From Bacteroidota bacterium (lineage in GTDB: Bacteria; Bacteroidota; Bacteroidia; Chitinophagales; Chitinophagaceae), in contig JAEZDR010000087.1 of the NCBI GenBank assembly GCA_023433265.1, positions 1-28,789 of the forward strand: 28,789 nt of DNA, read 5' to 3'. Shown piece by piece: positions 1 to 7,074 of the stretch. The first letter of the stretch is position 1. Every line of letters begins with the position of its first letter. The notes under the pieces are model-generated. The model was given only the letters and a program-made list of their open reading frames with translations, was not told the origin of the DNA and did no database searches. The position numbers and the translations under genes were made by a program.

Positions 1-153
1 GCCGCGTATGAGAAGGATAATGAATAGCGGCCAGAACTGTTTTACAACATCAAACCATGTTTTTACAAACAAGATAAGTATGGCTGCCAGAGACTGCCTT
101 TGCGGCACAGAAAAGTCAAACAGTGGCTGGGGTTTCTCCGTTGGTTGAGTCAT
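1..153 (-). CDS. YdbT-like PH-domain membrane protein (N-terminal part, runs off the window)
   Basis: An open frame runs from an ATG at 153 to the window edge, giving 51 residues. It starts MTQPTEKPQPLFDFSVPQRQ and continues into a hydrophobic stretch (residues about 20-50) with the pattern LAAILILFVKTW...FWPLFIILLIRG. The short polar leader followed by a 'dFSvPQRQS' segment and membrane helix resembles the start of YdbT-type proteins, which carry several bacterial PH domains (bPH2). The start overlaps the end of the upstream YdbS-like gene by 38 bases, which implies coupled translation. In other bacteria ydbS and ydbT are paired and encode interacting membrane proteins of uncertain role. Only the N-terminus is visible, so the family call rests mainly on this context. 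Confidence 0.62.
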   Translation of the reverse strand, partial: MTQPTEKPQPLFDFSVPQRQSLAAILILFVKTWFDVVKQFWPLFIILLIRG

Positions 154-658
154 TGATCCTGCTGTTTATCCAGTTCTTTAATTCCTGAGCGCGCTCTTCG
201 TTTATGCCTCGAATGGTAACATCGGCGTGATCGCTTCCTGCTGAATAAACAGACACGGAAGCGAGTTTATATTTTCGTTCTATTGGCCCGCTTTGCACAC
301 TCACATGCTGTACCCTGTTAAGGGGCACTACCCTGGTTTTACGGACAAGCCATCCCTTTCTTACCATTACATCGTGTTGCCGGAAAGCATAACCGCTGTA
401 CCTGAAGCTGATTGTGAAGGCAAGCCACCACCAAATAAAAATCGAGAACAAAATACCGGCAGTTAATAACGGCACCCAGGCCGGTTCGTCATCCACCAAA
501 AGAAAGAGGGTTGTTGCGGCAGACAGAACGATAAAGACAGTTAGGTAAAAAGTAATCCTCTGAACCGTAAGGAAGTCACGCTCCAGCGGGAGAAACTCTA
601 TTGTTTCAGCCTGAGGCAAAACGGACAGATCAATAGGATCGTTCGAAAAGATAATCAT
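116..658 (-). CDS. YdbS-like PH-domain (bPH2) membrane protein
   Basis: This 180-residue protein has a hydrophilic N-terminus, two closely spaced membrane helices (about residues 35-80 of the mature frame) and a C-terminal bPH2 domain. The domain includes the typical segment RVVPLNRVQHVSVQSGPIER, followed by a stretch ending in DHADVTIRGI. That arrangement is the usual one for YdbS family proteins. The frame can be extended to a GTG at 670, but the ATG at 658 is preferred because it gives a normal start and removes only four residues. It lies 74 bases after the nucleoid-associated protein gene and overlaps the next gene, so the three are probably co-transcribed. The cellular function of this family is not firmly established. 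Confidence 0.8.
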   Translation of the reverse strand: MIIFSNDPIDLSVLPQAETIEFLPLERDFLTVQRITFYLTVFIVLSAATTLFLLVDDEPAWVPLLTAGILFSIFIWWWLAFTISFRYSGYAFRQHDVMVRKGWLVRKTRVVPLNRVQHVSVQSGPIERKYKLASVSVYSAGSDHADVTIRGINEERAQELKNWINSRINDSTNGETPATV

Positions 659-732
659 AGTTGAATCCACAATTTGATAAAAAAAATGCGAAGAGCAAAG
701 AATAAAACAGACAGCGTTTGGAATAGAAAGCG

Positions 733-1767
733 TTAGGCTTCTTCCTGGTAGTAGATCTTATAGTATTTACGGCCATCCGTGTCTACACCCCGTTCAATAA
801 GGTCTGTGCGACCATGAATATAAATGTGAAAGTTCCTGTCAAGCTTAAGCACACTTTTAAAAATCCTGCTCTGCTTTCTAACAGCTTCGTTAGAAATATC
901 GAACTGTGCAGCAATATCAAAGTTTGTGTTTTCAACAAACCGGCTACCAAAAGTCTTGAAGCTTTCGATGATCTCATCGTTGGCGAACACTTCCTGTTGA
1001 AACTCTTCGATATTGAAGCTATCTTTCGATTTGAAATAGTCGATTGATTTGTTTAGCAGTTCTGCTTTCTCTGTATGGCTGAAACTATCTTCAGCGGCAA
1101 GTTCCTGTGTGATGAATTGTTTAGTGAGTGTAAGCACCTGGTTGGTGTGGTGATATTCGTTCTGTTGCGGTATAAGCGATAAAAACTTATCCTTCCAATA
1201 CTGAGCTTCCTCGCCTCTATTCTGACTATCGAATAACAAAACATCAAATCCCTGATCCTCTTTACGATTGATTACAAGGCAACCTTTATCGATCTTGCTC
1301 AACTCAACGCCCTCTTTGAGCTGCAGGCTAATTTGTTGTTTCCGATGTTGCACATCGAGAAAGAAGGACTTGTGCTCTGTTTTAAAAATGCCGATAGCCT
1401 GGTGCATTCTAGATTCCACTGGTAGCGCATCAAATAATGCAACGTATAATTCTCCCCCTTTGATGCGCGGATGGACAGAGTGCTCGTAAAGATGGTGCCC
1501 GATCTTTTCGGCGGCTTCTGCGAAGTTGTCCTGATCCTCGAATATTGATTTGCAGTAGTTGAATACCTCATTAAACTGCAGCGAGGAAGGATGGGTAAAA
1601 GCGTAGTACTCGAAATTATTTTTGAAGCGCTGCAGTAGTCCCTGCTCTAAGGCTTCCTGGTGTTCTTCCTTCAGTGTTACAAGCTCGGTGGAGTAATGGC
1701 AAGGCTCGAGGTTGTTCTTACTGCCAATATAATGTACAACGAGTTTTTGGAGAGTAGCTGTAAACAA
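733..1767 (-). CDS. Nucleoid-associated protein, NdpA/YejK family
   Basis: This 344-residue soluble protein resembles the 37-kDa nucleoid-associated (NdpA/YejK-like) family as found in Bacteroidota. Recognisable segments are an early 'L..LVVHYIGSK' strand, 'IGHHLYEHSVHPRIKGGELYV' in the first third (a hallmark area of the family), and a late 'NFDIAAQFDISNEAVRK' segment. Proteins of this family bind the nucleoid; their exact role is poorly known. The start appears to be TTG at 1767, because no in-frame ATG lies between the upstream gene's stop and the conserved N-terminus. The gap to the upstream glycosyltransferase stop codon is only 10 bases, which supports co-transcription. The glycosyltransferase and the nucleoid protein have no obvious functional link. 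Confidence 0.82.
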   Translation of the reverse strand: MFTATLQKLVVHYIGSKNNLEPCHYSTELVTLKEEHQEALEQGLLQRFKNNFEYYAFTHPSSLQFNEVFNYCKSIFEDQDNFAEAAEKIGHHLYEHSVHPRIKGGELYVALFDALPVESRMHQAIGIFKTEHKSFFLDVQHRKQQISLQLKEGVELSKIDKGCLVINRKEDQGFDVLLFDSQNRGEEAQYWKDKFLSLIPQQNEYHHTNQVLTLTKQFITQELAAEDSFSHTEKAELLNKSIDYFKSKDSFNIEEFQQEVFANDEIIESFKTFGSRFVENTNFDIAAQFDISNEAVRKQSRIFKSVLKLDRNFHIYIHGRTDLIERGVDTDGRKYYKIYYQEEA

Positions 1768-1777
1768 TGGGTAAGGA

Positions 1778-2518
1778 TTATTTATAAAGGTCGCTTTTCA
1801 AGATTCCCCACTTGCATAGCCTGTACACAAGCGATACACGAAGGCATCCAAACCCATATTTCATGCTCCTGCTAAAGTTGATAGAAGAAGCTTCCTCGAA
1901 GTATTTGGTTGGACAGGTAACTTCAGCGATCTGAAATCCTTTGAAGAATATTTGAGACAACATCTCGTTATCGAATACAAAGTCGTCGGAATTAGCATCG
2001 AGATTGATACTTTGCAACACTTCCCTACTGAATGCCCGGTACCCGGTATGATACTCGGACAATTTTTGGTTAATGATGAGGTTCTGCATCATTGTAAGCA
2101 TCCTGTTGAAGATATACTTATACATCGGCATTCCCCCGTTAAGTGCTCCTTTCCCTAAAATACGACTGCCCAACACTACCGGGTAAACATCGTTTGCGAT
2201 GATGCCGGCCATTGCGTGAATGAGTTTAGGTGTGTATTGATAATCGGGATGAAGCATTATGACAATATCTGCGTCGAGTTCAAGCGCTTTGCTATAACAG
2301 CTTTTTTGATTTCCCCCATAGCCCCTGTTGCTTTCATGCCGTATAAGATGCCTGATGCCAAGTTGCCTTCCAACTTCGATTGTGTTATCGCGACTGGCAT
2401 CATCCACAAGGATTACATCATCCACAATGTCGAAAGGAATCTCCTGGTAGGTTTGTTCAAGGGTTTTAGCTGCGTTGTACGCGGGAAGAACGACGACTAT
2501 TTTCTTTCCGTAGAGCAT
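1778..2518 (-). CDS. Glycosyltransferase family 2, soluble (dolichyl/polyprenyl-phosphate sugar synthase-like)
   Basis: This 246-residue GT-A fold enzyme begins with IVVVLPAYNAAKTL, followed by VILVDDASRDNT (nucleotide-sugar binding) and the acceptor-side motif IVIMLHPDYQYTP, where a DxD-like position reads HPD. Later segments 'YHTGYRAFSREVL' and 'FDNEMLSQIFFKGF' are typical of the DPM1/Ppm1-like branch. Unlike the GT2 at 19357-20298 it has no C-terminal membrane helices. The likely role is transfer of a sugar from a nucleotide sugar to a lipid carrier or glycan at the cytoplasmic face; the donor cannot be read from the sequence. It starts at an ATG about 14 bases after a predicted transcription start and heads a minus-strand group of four genes. 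Confidence 0.85.
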   Translation of the reverse strand: MLYGKKIVVVLPAYNAAKTLEQTYQEIPFDIVDDVILVDDASRDNTIEVGRQLGIRHLIRHESNRGYGGNQKSCYSKALELDADIVIMLHPDYQYTPKLIHAMAGIIANDVYPVVLGSRILGKGALNGGMPMYKYIFNRMLTMMQNLIINQKLSEYHTGYRAFSREVLQSINLDANSDDFVFDNEMLSQIFFKGFQIAEVTCPTKYFEEASSINFSRSMKYGFGCLRVSLVYRLCKWGILKSDLYK

Positions 2519-2536
2519 GGGTTCTTTGTTCGGGCG

Positions 2537-2544
2537 CGAAGGTA
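2537..2544 (-). promoter_or_regulatory. Possible -7 box of a Bacteroidota promoter for the 2518 gene
   Basis: On the minus strand the bases read TACCTTCG, matching the Bacteroidota -7 consensus TAnnTTTG at all but one of its fixed positions. It lies 18 bases before the glycosyltransferase ATG. No good TTTG box was found at the usual spacing, so this is tentative. Confidence 0.35.
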
Positions 2545-2653
2545 GGCAAAAGAATATAGTATAACGGGCAAGGAGAAACTCCTTTATAACGCTGGCAGAA
2601 GCTTTATGTGTGCTTTAAGTACTCTTTAAGTACGGAGTGACACCCTGTAGCTC

Positions 2654-2686
2654 TCAAAGAAAAAGAGGCAGGACTTGCGTCCTGCC
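2654..2686 (-). terminator. Intrinsic terminator after rplQ
   Basis: A perfect 8-bp stem (GGCAGGAC / GTCCTGCC) with a 4-base loop occupies 2667-2686. On the minus strand it is followed by a T-rich run (CTCTTTTTCTTTG). It lies 27 bases after the rplQ stop codon and ends the ribosomal operon. Confidence 0.85.
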
Positions 2687-2713
2687 CCCATTATGATAAC
2701 GTAGCGCTGAAGG

Positions 2714-3229
2714 TTATTCAGCAGCTTTGTCTTCAGTGGTAGCGGTATCTGCAGCAGAAGAAGTATCTTCTGTTTTAGTAGCCTTTTTACGACCACCTGC
2801 ACGACGTGTTTTCTTAGCTGGTTCAGCAGCCTTGGCAACACCCTTACCGTAGATTTCGTTGAAGTCAACGAGTTCGATCATTGCCTTCTCAGCGTTATCG
2901 CCGGGACGGATACCTAACTTAAGAATCCTTGTATAACCACCCGGACGTCCAGCTACCTTAGGACCTACTACAGTAAAGAGTTCCTTTACAGCAGTCTTGT
3001 CTTTCAAATAACTAAACACAATCCTGTGCTGGTGTGTGATTTGAGCAGCGTCGTCTGTTTTCTTTGTCTTTGTAATCAATGGCTCGATGTAAGTTCTGAG
3101 GGCCTTTGCTTTAGCCAAAGTAGTAGATATACGTTTGTGAACGATAAGCTGACTTGCAAGGTTTGCAAGAAGGGCATCCCTATGGGACTTCGTTCTGCCC
3201 AGGTTTTTGATTTTGTCTCCGTGACGCAT
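2714..3229 (-). CDS. rplQ: 50S ribosomal protein L17
   Basis: The protein has 171 residues. The first ~115 form the conserved L17 core: start MRHGDKIKNLGRTKSHRDAL, then the LRTYIEPLITKTK and GRPGGYTRILKL segments. L17 sits next to the exit tunnel of the large ribosomal subunit. A further ~50 residues make a low-complexity tail rich in Lys, Arg, Ala, Thr and Glu (after about residue 120). Such extensions are common in Bacteroidota L17 and absent from the ~127-residue E. coli protein. It is the last gene of the infA-to-rplQ operon, 82 bases after rpoA and directly before a strong terminator. Confidence 0.97.
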   Translation of the reverse strand: MRHGDKIKNLGRTKSHRDALLANLASQLIVHKRISTTLAKAKALRTYIEPLITKTKKTDDAAQITHQHRIVFSYLKDKTAVKELFTVVGPKVAGRPGGYTRILKLGIRPGDNAEKAMIELVDFNEIYGKGVAKAAEPAKKTRRAGGRKKATKTEDTSSAADTATTEDKAAE

Positions 3230-3311
3230 GACGTGTTTGTTTTTGAAGTTTGCACCGTGTCAAGGAATTGCAAACTTGTTATAAATAGCCGGTTTTACCC
3301 GGCCTGTTGAA

Positions 3312-4307
3312 TTAGTCTAAGTTGTCAAGACCCAATTTCTGAAGGTCCATGCCGAAGCCAAGGCCTCTTTCATTAAGCACTTGTTCAATTTCAGAGAGAG
3401 ATTTCTGACCGAAGTTTCTAAACTTCATCAGGTCTTCCTGCTCGTATTGTACGAGTTCGCTCAAAGAGTTAATCTTAGCGGCTTTCAGGCAGTTAAATGC
3501 CCGTACAGAAAGGTCGAGATCTTCAAGTGGCGTCTTCAACACTTTACGAAGCTGAAGTACCTGCTCATCAACCACATCTTCTTTCTTATCTTCTTTGTTG
3601 TCGAAAGTGATGTTTTCATCAGTGATGATCATCAAGTGCTGAATGAGGATACGAGATGCCTGCTTAACAGCCTCTTCAGGATGAATTGTACCGTCGGTAG
3701 CAACATCGAGGATCAGTTTCTCATAGTCAGTCCTTTGCTCTACACGATAGTTTTCAATTGCGTACCTAACGTTCTTGATAGGTGTATGGATAGAGTCGAT
3801 TGGAATGTAGCCAAACGGACTTTCCTTAATTTTATTTTCTTCAGCCGGAACATAACCACGGCCCTTGGCAATGGTAAGTTCAATATCAAGCTTTGCAGAG
3901 CTATCTAGCGTACAGATAAGAAGATCTGTATTCATTACATCAAAGCTTTGTGTAGCTGCGCCGATATCGCCTGCAGTGAAGTCGCGACCGCGGATAGACA
4001 GCGTAACTTTTTCAGTAGCCACATCGTGGTCGATAGCTTTCTTAAAGCGAACCTGCTTAAGGTTGAGAATGATTTCAGTAACGTCTTCAGTAACACCTTT
4101 GATAGTTGCAAACTCATGGTCAACGCCTTCGATGCGTATACCCACGATAGCAAAACCTTCTAGTGAGCTAAGCAAAACGCGCCTGAGTGCGTTGCCTATT
4201 GTAAGACCGTAGCCGGGTTCAAGAGGACGGAATTCAAACTGTCCTTCGAAATCGGTTGACTTTTGAAGAACAATTTTGTCTGGTTTCTGGAAACTTAAAA
4301 TAGCCAT
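3312..4307 (-). CDS. rpoA: DNA-directed RNA polymerase alpha subunit
   Basis: The 331-residue length is normal for alpha. The N-terminal assembly domain shows FRPLEPGYGLTIGNALRRVLLSSLEG and the G..HEF..I.GV.EDV.EIILNLK segment. An acidic, lysine-rich linker (about residues 235-255) leads to the C-terminal domain (about 257-331), with 'DLSVRAFNCLKAAKI' and 'LMKFRNFGQKSLSEI', the helices that contact promoter DNA and activators. It dimerises and starts polymerase assembly. It lies between rpsD (74-base gap) and rplQ, the usual alpha-operon order, so polymerase alpha and ribosomal proteins are made together. Confidence 0.98.
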   Translation of the reverse strand: MAILSFQKPDKIVLQKSTDFEGQFEFRPLEPGYGLTIGNALRRVLLSSLEGFAIVGIRIEGVDHEFATIKGVTEDVTEIILNLKQVRFKKAIDHDVATEKVTLSIRGRDFTAGDIGAATQSFDVMNTDLLICTLDSSAKLDIELTIAKGRGYVPAEENKIKESPFGYIPIDSIHTPIKNVRYAIENYRVEQRTDYEKLILDVATDGTIHPEEAVKQASRILIQHLMIITDENITFDNKEDKKEDVVDEQVLQLRKVLKTPLEDLDLSVRAFNCLKAAKINSLSELVQYEQEDLMKFRNFGQKSLSEIEQVLNERGLGFGMDLQKLGLDNLD

Positions 4308-4381
4308 TTTCTTTCCCTGGTTTTAATGTTTTAATTGGGGATAAGCAAGAAAGCTGCTAGCACCGCTAACAGCATCAAGCA

Positions 4382-4987
4382 TTACTTAGAATACAATTCC
4401 ACTATCAGTTGTTCCTTGATATTTTCAGGAACGCTTTCCCTTTCGGGGAAGGTGATGAACGTACCTTTTTTCTCGGTATCGTTCCAATCTAACCAACCGA
4501 ACTTAGGGTTTTTACCGCGGATGAAACTTGTAAGAGAAGAGTTGTTTCCGCTCTTTTCTTTCATTTCAATTACATCGCCCGGCTTCAGCCTGTAAGAAGG
4601 GATGTTTACTACCTGGCCGTTAACCATGATGTGCTTGTGGCTAACCAACTGGCGTGCAGCAGGACGTGAAGGAGCAATACCCAGGCGGAAAATTGTGTTA
4701 TCCAGGCGGGATTCCAACAGTTTGATCAGGTTTTCACCTGTTACACCTTTAATGCGTGCTGCTTCTTCGAACGTGTTGTGGAACTGCTTTTCTAATACAC
4801 CGTAAGTGTACTTTGCTTTTTGCTTCTCCCTCAACTGTAACGCGTATTCACCAAGAGTTTTACGCTTACGGGAAGCACCGTGCTGTCCCGGAGGGTTGCT
4901 GTTTTTGGTAAGCCATTTACCATTTCCAAGAATCGGCTCACCGAAAATGCGTGAGATTTTGGTCTTTGGACCATTGTAACGTGCCAT
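4382..4987 (-). CDS. rpsD: 30S ribosomal protein S4
   Basis: The protein has 201 residues, starting MARYNGPKTKISRIFGEPI. The S4 RNA-binding domain is visible at 'LESRLDNTIFRLGIAPSRPAARQLVSHKHI.VNG' (about residues 90-130). No cysteine occurs in the protein, so it is the zinc-free form of S4. S4 nucleates assembly of the 30S body and in several bacteria represses its own operon. Whether it does so here cannot be seen; the 134-base gap before it holds no obvious pseudoknot. Confidence 0.97.
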   Translation of the reverse strand: MARYNGPKTKISRIFGEPILGNGKWLTKNSNPPGQHGASRKRKTLGEYALQLREKQKAKYTYGVLEKQFHNTFEEAARIKGVTGENLIKLLESRLDNTIFRLGIAPSRPAARQLVSHKHIMVNGQVVNIPSYRLKPGDVIEMKEKSGNNSSLTSFIRGKNPKFGWLDWNDTEKKGTFITFPERESVPENIKEQLIVELYSK

Positions 4988-5121
4988 AGTATTTTTTCAT
5001 TTCGATTTTTTTAGAATCGGTGCTTCCATCGGTAAAAAATCGTAAAAAATTAATGGGGCACCCTTTGATTAAATGAAACCGTATGACAGTACCCGGATAA
5101 ACGGCGTACTTAGCAAGATTG

Positions 5122-5526
5122 TTATACTCTTCTTTTCTTAGGAGGACGGCAACCATTGTGCGGCAAAGGAGTAATGTCGCGGATCATAGATACTTCTATA
5201 CCCGACTGAGACAATGCCCTGATAGCGCCTTCACGGCCGGCACCGGGACCCTTTACATAAACGTCTACCCTTCTGAGGCCCGCTTCATGCGCAACCTTAG
5301 CTGCATCTGCAGCCGCCATTTGTGCTGCGTAGGGTGTGTTCTTTTTAGAACCACGGAAACCCATTTTACCAGCAGATGACCAGCTAATAACCTGGCCGCT
5401 TTTGTTTGTGAGGGAAATGATAAGATTGTTGAAAGTAGCACTGATATGAGCGTCGCCCACAGCGTCAACTTTTACAATCCTTTTTTTGGCAGCGGCTTTT
5501 GCGCTGTTTTGTTGTTGTTTAGCCAT
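5122..5526 (-). CDS. rpsK: 30S ribosomal protein S11
   Basis: The protein has 134 residues. A short Gln/Lys/Ala-rich N-terminus is followed by the conserved core GDAHISATFNNLIISLT, GFRGSKKNTPYAAQMAA and GAGREGAIRALSQ, ending DITPLPHNGCRPPKKRRV. S11 lies on the platform of the 30S subunit close to the mRNA exit. It follows rpsM after an unusually long 142-base gap that contains an inverted repeat, and precedes rpsD by 134 bases. Confidence 0.98.
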   Translation of the reverse strand: MAKQQQNSAKAAAKKRIVKVDAVGDAHISATFNNLIISLTNKSGQVISWSSAGKMGFRGSKKNTPYAAQMAAADAAKVAHEAGLRRVDVYVKGPGAGREGAIRALSQSGIEVSMIRDITPLPHNGCRPPKKRRV

Positions 5527-5614
5527 TTTTAAATTTTGAGGTACTCTTCTAAAATGTTGCCCCTACTCCGGCTATGCAGCACGGGATCTGGCGGCTGTAT
5601 CTAATTTCAAATAA

Positions 5615-5657
5615 CAAATTCCAAATCCCATAGATAGACAATGGAATTTGGAATTTG
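5615..5657 (-). repeat. Long inverted repeat (hairpin element) between rpsM and rpsK
   Basis: Two 17-base arms (5615-5631 and 5641-5657) flank a 9-base loop. They are complementary except at one position, which becomes a G-U pair on the transcribed (minus) strand. The arm reads CAAATTCCAAATCCCAT on the plus strand. The element is far more AT-rich than the neighbouring genes and resembles a dispersed extragenic palindrome. It has no T-run directly after it, so a simple terminator is unlikely within this essential operon. Attenuation, RNA processing or stabilisation are possible roles. Confidence 0.75.
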
Positions 5658-5668
5658 AAACTTTCAAA

Positions 5669-6049
5669 TTACTTCTTAGGTGCCTTCTTTTTACCGGCAA
5701 CTGTTTTACGTTTACCTTTCCTGGTACGGCTGTTAGTACGGGTACGCTGCCCACGAACAGGTAAACCTTTACGATGGCGAAGGCCACGGTAGCAAGCAAT
5801 GTCCAAAAGACGTTTGATGCTCATTTGCACCTCGGAACGAAGCGCACCTTCTACCTTAAACTCGTTGGTAATGATATTACGAATGGCAGTAAGCTCTTCG
5901 TCGTTCCACTCATTTACCTTTTTATCTACATTGATACCTGCCTTGTCAAGAATGTACTGGGCAGTTGAGCGACCGATACCGTAGATGTAGGTAAGACCGA
6001 TTTCGCCTCTTTTGTTTTTTGGTAAATCAATACCGGCAATACGAGCCAT
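5669..6049 (-). CDS. rpsM: 30S ribosomal protein S13
   Basis: The protein has 126 residues, starting MARIAGIDLPKNKRGEIGLTYIYGIG. It contains the helix-two-turn-helix region and the signature YRGLRHRKGLPVRGQRTRTN near the C-terminus, ending in a Lys-rich tail. S13 contacts the P-site tRNA and forms intersubunit bridges at the head of the 30S subunit. It follows rpmJ by 35 bases and starts the S13-S11-S4-alpha-L17 series found in most bacteria. Confidence 0.98.
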   Translation of the reverse strand: MARIAGIDLPKNKRGEIGLTYIYGIGRSTAQYILDKAGINVDKKVNEWNDEELTAIRNIITNEFKVEGALRSEVQMSIKRLLDIACYRGLRHRKGLPVRGQRTRTNSRTRKGKRKTVAGKKKAPKK

Positions 6050-6084
6050 ATTCTAATACAATGTTTTTTAGTTGTTGAATGTTA

Positions 6085-6201
6085 CTAACCCTGGCGTTGC
6101 TTAAAACGAGGGTTCTTTTTGTTAACAATGTAAAGCTTACCTTTCCTGCGAACGATTTTGCAGTCGGCGCTACGCTTTTTTATAGATGCTCTCACTTTCA
6201 T
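6085..6201 (-). CDS. rpmJ: 50S ribosomal protein L36 (zinc-free form)
   Basis: This is a 38-residue frame starting at the ATG at 6201: MKVRASIKKRSADCKIVRRK and ending NKKNPRFKQRQG. Zinc-binding L36 has three cysteines and a histidine (Cys11, Cys14, Cys27, His33 or nearby). Here only Cys14 remains, with Ser at 11, Asn near 27 and Phe in place of His. It is therefore a form that should not need zinc, as is usual in Bacteroidota. It sits between infA (59-base gap) and rpsM, the standard order. The identification is certain from sequence and position despite its small size. Confidence 0.96.
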   Translation of the reverse strand: MKVRASIKKRSADCKIVRRKGKLYIVNKKNPRFKQRQG

Positions 6202-6260
6202 GATTACTAAGTTTTCCTTATTTATAAAAGCCCGTAGCTTGCCGCTCGTAGCCGTACACT

Positions 6261-6479
6261 TTATTTATACCTGAAAATAATCCTACCCCTGCTAAGGTCG
6301 TAAGGACTCATTTCCACCCCTACTTTGTCACCAGGCAATATCCTGATATAGTGCATCCGCATTTTGCCCGAGATGGTGGCTAAGATTTCGTGGCCATTCT
6401 CAAGTTTAACCCTGAACATAGCATTACTCAAAGCCTCTACGATAGTACCATCTTGTTTAATCAGCGGCTGCTTAGACAT
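6261..6479 (-). CDS. infA: Translation initiation factor IF-1
   Basis: The protein has 72 residues and a single S1-like OB fold: MSKQPLIKQDGTIVEALSNA, then FRVKLENGHEILATISGKMR and DKVGVEMSPYDLSRGRI. IF-1 occupies the A site of the 30S subunit during initiation and assists IF-2 and IF-3. It is the first gene of the operon. The start codon lies only about 9-14 bases after the predicted transcription start, so the leader would be almost absent. The usual upstream neighbours secY and map are missing; a small exported-protein gene ends 303 bases upstream instead. Confidence 0.98.
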   Translation of the reverse strand: MSKQPLIKQDGTIVEALSNAMFRVKLENGHEILATISGKMRMHYIRILPGDKVGVEMSPYDLSRGRIIFRYK

Positions 6480-6492
6480 AAATTTGGGAGCG

Positions 6493-6523
6493 CAAAGATA
6501 GCTGTATTCAGCTTAAAAAGAAA
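6493..6523 (-). promoter_or_regulatory. Bacteroidota-type promoter for the infA-rplQ operon
   Basis: On the minus strand there is a perfect -7 box TATCTTTG (6493-6500; consensus TAnnTTTG). A spacer of 19 bases separates it from a TTTC box (6520-6523; consensus TTTG) inside a T-rich stretch. Transcription would begin near 6488, leaving a very short leader before infA. It is the clearest promoter in the window and fits the need for strong expression. Confidence 0.75.
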
Positions 6524-6736
6524 AAAATAAGGTGAAAAAAGCTTAAACTATTCATAACAAAGGTACTGCGCGAGAAGAAAAGATTGGATTTTTCGAGTTT
6601 CTGCAGTTACGAGAAAAGCGTATCCTTTGACTCCAACCATCAAATTACCCTCGCCCACGTTCAAGTGTTCCAGACCAACACAAATCGACCAAATTGTTGA
6701 TTATCAAAACAAAAAAACCTGAATAGCTTAAAAGTA
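6524..6736. other. Non-coding stretch between the infA promoter and the terminator of the small exported-protein gene
   Basis: Together with 6480-6523 and 6737-6782 this makes a 303-base gap without a gene. Apart from the promoter and terminator listed separately, I see only AT-rich sequence: no open frame of interest, no repeat and no structured RNA. The AT-rich part next to the promoter may serve as an upstream element. Confidence 0.6.
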
Positions 6737-6759
6737 CAAGCCACCCGGTGGGTAGCTTG
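6731..6759 (-). terminator. Intrinsic terminator after the 72-residue gene
   Basis: A 10-bp stem with a 3-base loop occupies 6737-6759 (minus strand CAAGCTACCC / GGGTGGCTTG, with one T-G pair). It is followed on the minus strand by TACTTTTAAG. It lies 24 bases after the stop codon of the 6783-7004 gene and separates it from infA. Confidence 0.7.
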
Positions 6760-6782
6760 ACAAATATTCCAGATACAAACAT

Positions 6783-7004
6783 CTATTTTTCGAGGCTTTC
6801 CTGCTTCGCTTTCCTTGCATCTCTAACTTTCTTAATACCGTATCCTACACCTGCAGCAAGGGCAAGGCTAAGCCCTCCATCAAAAGGTATAGGTGTTTCA
6901 TCAGGGTCGCCACCCGGATCAGGAGGTTGAGCATAACCTACTTGTGACGTGATACAGAGTATTCCCACACAAATAGTGGCAGTAAGTAGTATTTTCTTTA
7001 GCAT
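6783..7004 (-). CDS. Small exported protein with a PID-CTERM-like C-terminal sorting tail
   Basis: The protein has 73 codons including the stop. A Lys-Lys start and hydrophobic core (MLKKILLTATICVGILCI) end in a likely signal-peptidase site after GYA. Next come a short Pro/Gly/Asp-rich spacer (QPPDPGGDPDETP), the block IPFDGG, a second hydrophobic segment (LSLALAAGVGYG) and a basic cluster KKVRDARKAK. The order motif, membrane segment, positive residues is that of C-terminal protein-sorting signals. In particular it resembles the 'PID-CTERM' type annotated on very short Bacteroidota proteins, with PFDGG in place of PIDGG. After processing almost nothing but the spacer would remain. It lies 70 bases downstream of the giant surface-protein gene, past a terminator. 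Its function is unknown. Confidence 0.75.
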   Translation of the reverse strand: MLKKILLTATICVGILCITSQVGYAQPPDPGGDPDETPIPFDGGLSLALAAGVGYGIKKVRDARKAKQESLEK

Positions 7005-7041
7005 ATCTAAGGTTTAGCGTTTAATGATGGTTTTATAAAGA

Positions 7042-7061
7042 GTGCCTGTTTTACCAGGCAC
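7042..7061 (-). terminator. Terminator-like hairpin after the giant gene
   Basis: A perfect 7-bp stem (GTGCCTG / CAGGCAC) with a 6-base loop begins 14 bases after the stop codon. On the minus strand it is followed by TCTTTATAAAACC. The T-run is imperfect, so some read-through into the 72-residue gene is possible. Confidence 0.6.
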
Positions 7062-7074
7062 CCTCATTATAGGT

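Noticed and set aside
3381..3908. 175-codon plus-strand frame opposite rpoA
   Set aside because: It lies fully antisense to rpoA, whose protein is certain. The translated product shows no recognisable domain.
4988..5121. S4-binding regulatory structure before rpsD
   Set aside because: Only a short direct repeat (ATCGGT twice) and weak stems are present. No pseudoknot comparable to known S4 sites could be drawn.
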